Shown here: positions 14,696 to 17,411 of the stretch, piece after piece
Position numbering within the stretch: the stretch's first letter is position 1
Layout of the letters: each line of letters begins with the position of its first letter
Source: an uncultured Bacilli bacterium
GTDB lineage: Bacteria > Bacillota_I > Bacilli_A > RF39 > UBA660
NCBI GenBank assembly: GCA_934190785.1
Contig: CAKPTA010000015.1
Span: 1 to 17,411 of the forward strand
Reading direction: 5' to 3'
Length of the DNA: 17,411 nucleotides
Notes under the pieces: model-generated
Told to the model about the DNA's origin: nothing
The model's input: the letters and a program-made list of their open reading frames with translations, nothing else
Database searches by the model: none
Position numbers and translations under genes: made by a program

Positions 14696-15374
14696 CTCTA
14701 TCACCTAGAATATCATTAACAATATAACTCGTACAAAGTAACCCTGCTACACTCGGAACAAAAGAGCAAGAAGCAATCGTAGTACCTTCATGTTTAATTG
14801 GTGACTCAGTACTAGCAATTACCATAACTTTAGACTTTATTCTTTCGTCCCTAACCATTTTGCGTATAATCTTAGCAATTGGATCATAAGCCGTCTTTCT
14901 AACATCCATAACTTTAAGTTTAGTAGGATCTATTTTATTACCCGTACCCATCGAACTTATAAATTTAATATTTTTTCTTATGCAAGTTCTAATGATGGCC
15001 TTCTTTACACTTACGGTATCACATGCATCAACTACATAATCAATATCACTAGTTATAATGTCATCAACATCACTTTCAGATAAAACTTTATAAATTGTAT
15101 CAACCTTAATTGAACTTGAAATATCACTAATACGATTTTTTGCAACTACAACTTTAGGAAGACCAATAGTTGAATGAAGAGCAAAAATTTGACGATTAAT
15201 ATTAGAAACATCTATAACATCTCCATCAACAATAATTATGTGATGTACACCAAGACGTGCTAAAGATTCAATAACATAACTTCCAACTCCACCAGCTCCA
15301 ATAACTAAAATAGTTTTATTTTGAATATAAGTTAAACTATCACCAAATAATAACTCTGCTCTTGTAAACTCCAT
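14688..15374 (-). CDS. tcdA: tRNA threonylcarbamoyladenosine dehydratase (TcdA/YgdL)
   Basis: TcdA is an E1-like enzyme that cyclises t6A37 to ct6A in tRNAs, using ATP. The product has the nucleotide-binding G-A-G-G-V-G-S (about 26-32), D-G-D-V-I-D-V-S-N-I-N-R-Q (about 50-62) and D-A-C-D-T (about 103-107) of the ThiF/E1 superfamily. The S-S-M-G-T-G-N-K-I-D-P block then separates TcdA from ThiF and MoeB. There is no zinc CxxC pair, as expected for TcdA. I start at the ATG at 15374 with GGTGAT upstream; an in-frame start at 15395 would lie in the predicted -10 element. Length (228) is slightly short of the E. coli protein. Confidence 0.92.
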   Translation of the reverse strand: MEFTRAELLFGDSLTYIQNKTILVIGAGGVGSYVIESLARLGVHHIIIVDGDVIDVSNINRQIFALHSTIGLPKVVVAKNRISDISSSIKVDTIYKVLSESDVDDIITSDIDYVVDACDTVSVKKAIIRTCIRKNIKFISSMGTGNKIDPTKLKVMDVRKTAYDPIAKIIRKMVRDERIKSKVMVIASTESPIKHEGTTIASCSFVPSVAGLLCTSYIVNDILGDRDE

Positions 15375-15393
15375 AAAAATCACCACTACTAAC

Positions 15394-15402
15394 ATTGTAA
15401 CA
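15394..15402 (-). promoter_or_regulatory. Extended -10 promoter for tcdA
   Basis: On the minus strand TGTTACAAT matches the extended -10 pattern with one mismatch in the hexamer. No clear -35 is present in the T-rich stretch upstream. It lies between the lipoprotein terminator and the tcdA start. Confidence 0.45.
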
Positions 15403-15409
15403 AATTTAT

Positions 15410-15443
15410 AAAAAAAGAAAAAGAGATATACTAAATATCCCTT
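15410..15443 (-). terminator. Terminator after the lipoprotein gene
   Basis: A 9-bp stem with one G-U pair (15421-15429 and 15435-15443, 5-base loop) is followed on the minus strand by TTTCTTTTTTTATAA. It ends the Ig-repeat protein/lipoprotein unit. Confidence 0.65.
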
Positions 15444-15449
15444 AAAATT

Positions 15450-15845
15450 CTACTCAATAACACTATATTCAATTGCTGCTGCATTACTTAAATCAGCATT
15501 TGTTTTAGTTACAACAGTTAAAGTAGTTCCACTTTCCATAGGACTTTTAACCTCATCAGTTAACTTAACAATACTACTACCATTATTATCTTTAATATCA
15601 ATACTAAACTTAGAGCCTTCATAAACAACACCAGTATTATTAATAACAATAGTTGTAACTTCTCCATTTTCTATCGAAACATTTACAAACTCTAAACCTT
15701 CAAACACTTGATCTTTAATAACACTTGAATCCTCATTATTAGTATTATCTATTTTATTTTCATTTTTCTTTTTACTACATCCACATCCTGTTACTAGCAT
15801 AACTACTAGTAACATTGTGAATAATATACTTATTCTTTTTCTCAT
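15450..15845 (-). CDS. Small lipoprotein
   Basis: The 131-residue product has a type II signal peptide: M-R-K-R, a hydrophobic stretch, then the lipobox L-V-T-G|C at about residues 17-21. A lysine- and asparagine-rich linker follows to about residue 45. The mature domain (about 48-131) is beta-rich, with E-F-V-N-V-S-I-E-N-G-E-V-T-T and a later K-F-S-I-D-I-K-D-N-N-G. It resembles small all-beta extracytoplasmic modules such as FxLYD domains, but I cannot name the family. The ATG follows AAAGGAG. It lies 32 bases after the Ig-repeat protein gene with no terminator between, so the two are likely co-transcribed. Function unknown. Confidence 0.8.
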   Translation of the reverse strand: MRKRISILFTMLLVVMLVTGCGCSKKKNENKIDNTNNEDSSVIKDQVFEGLEFVNVSIENGEVTTIVINNTGVVYEGSKFSIDIKDNNGSSIVKLTDEVKSPMESGTTLTVVTKTNADLSNAAAIEYSVIE

Positions 15846-15877
15846 ACATTTTCTCCTTTCTTAAGTTTTAAAACTTT

Positions 15878-17411
15878 TTAACCTTTGTATTGTATAACAT
15901 ATGGATCAGATTTTGTACCCGTACCAGAAGTAAAATTCAATTCAGAAATTAATAAATTCATACCTGGTTTAATTGAATGACAATATTCATAGTCCATACG
16001 ACCCATATATACGTCATCGCAGTACAACCATGATCCATCATGTTCGCCATCGCCACTTTCGAAACCGTTTTCTTTTACAAAGTATAAAATACCAATGTCA
16101 TTACAAAAATCTGATTCAGATGTTTCACCAAAATTGGTCCAATATGTAGCAGAACCATTAGTTCCATATTTATATGTAGCTTTTTCTTCAGGACTATAAT
16201 AAGAAGTTGTAAATGACTTAGGTGCATAAATCTTATATAAATTACCGACTGTCTTATCAACATTATCAAATCCCGAAAGACCATTAAGGCATAACTCTTG
16301 ACTAGAGGCATATACAGATGCGATTGATAAAGTGGTACTACTTTGGCTTTCAATTTCCCATAAACTTAATTCTGATAAATCAAATGTTTGATCACTATAA
16401 GTTCCTGTTAAATTCTTAGAAAAAGTATATGTACTATTAGCAGGAGATAAACGTATATATGAATTATTATATATCTTTACAAATACATCAATATTTCCAC
16501 TTGCTGCATTATAATTAGTTGAAGCCGCTACACTAATAGTTATTTTTGTACTTCCTAAATTTTTACCACTTCTTATAGTAATAGTATCTCCACTAACACT
16601 ACATGTCGCAATGCTTGTATCACTTGACGAACATCCTTTTATAGCACCTGTTGAACTTTCTATTCCAACATAACTTGTACTATTAACAACCAATTCAGTT
16701 AAAGTCGTTTCCAGTATAACGCTTCCACTTGCTTTATTTATAACAACCGTTCTAGAACCTGTTACTGTATTATATCCTGTTTTTGAAACCTTATAATATG
16801 TTGTATATGTTCCTGCATTACGATATGCTGGTTTTGTACTTGAATAATTTGTTCCATCACTCGAATACGTAATTGTTGCTCCACTTGATGTTACTGTTAT
16901 AGAGTGATCGCTTCCATTATACGTTCCATTATATCCTGATGCTGTTACACTAAGTGTTCCAAGATTTGTTGTTACTACATGTGCAGCACTACTAGAATTA
17001 TAATTGGCTGTTTCTTTACTTGTAACAGTTATTGTTGCAGTTCCTTTTGTTGTTCCTGGTATTACTGTTACTGTTGTTCCACTTATTTTACATGTTGCTA
17101 CTGAACTATTGTTTGATGAGCAACTTAAATCTCCTCCACTTACATTTGTTGTTGCACTAAATGTTCCACTATTTGGATATGTATAACTTCCTGAATTCGA
17201 TGATAATTTTAGAGTATTATTTGCTTTATTTATTGTTGCTGTTATAGCTTTCTCTGTAACATCATTATGATTTGCGTCTCCAATTACTTTGTAATATACA
17301 GTATATGTTCCTACATTCGTTGCCGTTGGAATACTATTACTATATGTTCCATTATTTAACTTATATTGAATATTCCCTGTATTTGTACTTCCTGCATTTA
17401 CAAGTGCTTGT
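15878..17411 (-). CDS. Large secreted Ig-repeat protein (5' end outside window)
   Basis: The reading frame is open from its TAA stop (15878-15880) to the window edge, giving at least 510 residues; the N-terminus is missing. It has alternating repeats: type A (G-T-Y-T-x-Y-Y-K-V ... I-N-K-A, MBG/Big-like) at about 17222-17410 (partial) and 16730-16960, and type B (C-S-S-x-x-x-S-[VI]-A-T-C then S-G-x-T-[VI]-T) at about 16961-17221 and 16475-16729. The C-terminal domain (about 200 residues) has six Cys and ends G-T-G-T-K-S-D-P-Y-V-I-Q. Codons are rich in Ser, Thr and Asn, typical of an exposed surface protein. No LPXTG or membrane anchor is seen at the C-terminus, so it is secreted or held by the missing part. 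Adhesin-like function is inference. Confidence 0.85.
   Translation of the reverse strand, partial: QALVNAGSTNTGNIQYKLNNGTYSNSIPTATNVGTYTVYYKVIGDANHNDVTEKAITATINKANNTLKLSSNSGSYTYPNSGTFSATTNVSGGDLSCSSNNSSVATCKISGTTVTVIPGTTKGTATITVTSKETANYNSSSAAHVVTTNLGTLSVTASGYNGTYNGSDHSITVTSSGATITYSSDGTNYSSTKPAYRNAGTYTTYYKVSKTGYNTVTGSRTVVINKASGSVILETTLTELVVNSTSYVGIESSTGAIKGCSSSDTSIATCSVSGDTITIRSGKNLGSTKITISVAASTNYNAASGNIDVFVKIYNNSYIRLSPANSTYTFSKNLTGTYSDQTFDLSELSLWEIESQSSTTLSIASVYASSQELCLNGLSGFDNVDKTVGNLYKIYAPKSFTTSYYSPEEKATYKYGTNGSATYWTNFGETSESDFCNDIGILYFVKENGFESGDGEHDGSWLYCDDVYMGRMDYEYCHSIKPGMNLLISELNFTSGTGTKSDPYVIQYKG
16475..16729 (-). repeat. Ig-like repeat B2
   Basis: This unit encodes C-S-S-S-D-T-S-I-A-T-C then S-V-S-G-D-T-I-T-I and T-K-I-T-I-S-V, parallel to repeat B1. 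The spacing of its two Cys codons (9 residues between) equals that in B1. An internal TTG at 16693 is not a real start, since the frame is open upstream. Confidence 0.7.
16730..16960 (-). repeat. Ig/MBG-like repeat A2
   Basis: This unit contains Y-N-G-S-D-H-S-I-T-V and ends with A-G-T-Y-T-T-Y-Y-K-V ... V-V-I-N-K-A. The ending is shared with the partial repeat A1. Confidence 0.7.
16961..17221 (-). repeat. Ig-like repeat B1
   Basis: This unit contains C-S-S-N-N-S-S-V-A-T-C, then I-S-G-T-T-V-T-V and T-A-T-I-T-V-T. It is the counterpart of B2 at clearly lower than full identity, so it is an old duplication. Confidence 0.7.
17222..17411 (-). repeat. Partial Ig/MBG-like repeat A1
   Basis: The visible part contains V-G-T-Y-T-V-Y-Y-K-V and ends T-A-T-I-N-K-A, matching the end of A2. 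It is cut by the window edge, so further repeats probably lie outside. Confidence 0.65.

Noticed and set aside
15863..15876. 14-bp palindrome AAGTTTTAAAACTT between the Ig-repeat protein and lipoprotein genes
   Set aside because: It has no room for a loop beyond a 4-bp stem and no T run after it on the minus strand; probably chance in AT-rich DNA.
15878..16693. Separate 271-residue protein starting at a TTG at 16693
   Set aside because: The same frame stays open to the window edge with clear repeat homology across the TTG, so it is the 3' part of a longer gene.
17004..17186. 60-residue plus-strand ORF
   Set aside because: It is antisense to the Ig-repeat gene, low in complexity, and arises from its Thr/Val codon pattern; no SD or family resemblance.
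517..17411. Mollicutes genetic code (TGA as Trp)
   Set aside because: cdd and yqzL end at TGA at sensible positions and Trp is encoded by TGG throughout.
1..17411. CRISPR array, tRNA/rRNA gene, insertion sequence or phage module
   Set aside because: No regularly spaced short repeats, cloverleaf-like stretches, transposase or integrase sequences were seen; gaps between genes are all under about 130 bases.

Overview
The window is AT-rich, single-stranded in layout (every gene is on the minus strand, so it reads right to left) and Gram-positive in content. The gene set (yqfC/yqfD, yqzL between era and recO, a SpoVD-type PBP with PASTA domains, mraZ-rsmH-ftsL, a lipobox lipoprotein) points to a low-GC member of Bacillota, class Bacilli or a close relative. 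TGA is used as a stop (cdd, yqzL), so the Mycoplasma code does not apply. Placement in a gut-type uncultured Bacilli lineage is inference from the style of the secreted proteins.

In transcription order: (1) 17411-15450: the 3' part of a large secreted protein made of alternating Ig-like repeats (its 5' end is outside the window), then a small lipoprotein and a terminator. (2) 15402-14136: tcdA (tRNA t6A dehydratase) overlapping an unrecognised 175-residue protein, then a terminator. (3) 14114-9016: a short division/cell-wall operon with a clear promoter and a three-box MraZ operator: mraZ, rsmH, ftsL, a class B PBP and, unexpectedly, an oversized type IV-pilin-like protein, then a terminator. 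The usual mraY-murD-ftsW-murG continuation is absent. (4) 9012-5622: a degenerate HD-GYP protein overlapping an ABC-2 exporter (ATPase, permease), then a terminator. (5) 5595-67: a conserved Bacillota housekeeping cluster, yqfC, yqfD, a VanZ-family gene (where phoH, and in Bacillus also pgpH, normally sit), ybeY, dgkA, cdd, era, yqzL, recO and a yuiD-like PAP2 gene. The left edge holds a C10 run and a 15-bp interrupted palindrome unlike the surrounding DNA.

Functionally, the right half deals with envelope growth and surface display, the middle with signalling and export, and the left with RNA maturation (YbeY, Era), lipid and nucleoside recycling (DgkA, YuiD-like, Cdd) and recombination (RecO). 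The most interesting signals are the intact MraZ operator, the pilin fused to a large C-terminal domain whose last residues match the end of the neighbouring Ig-repeat protein, the loss of two metal-ligand positions in the HD-GYP protein, the gene replacement in the yqfD-ybeY interval, and Ig repeats that each carry a Cys pair. No mobile element, CRISPR array, tRNA or rRNA is visible. I did not see a convincing wholly new multi-gene system.
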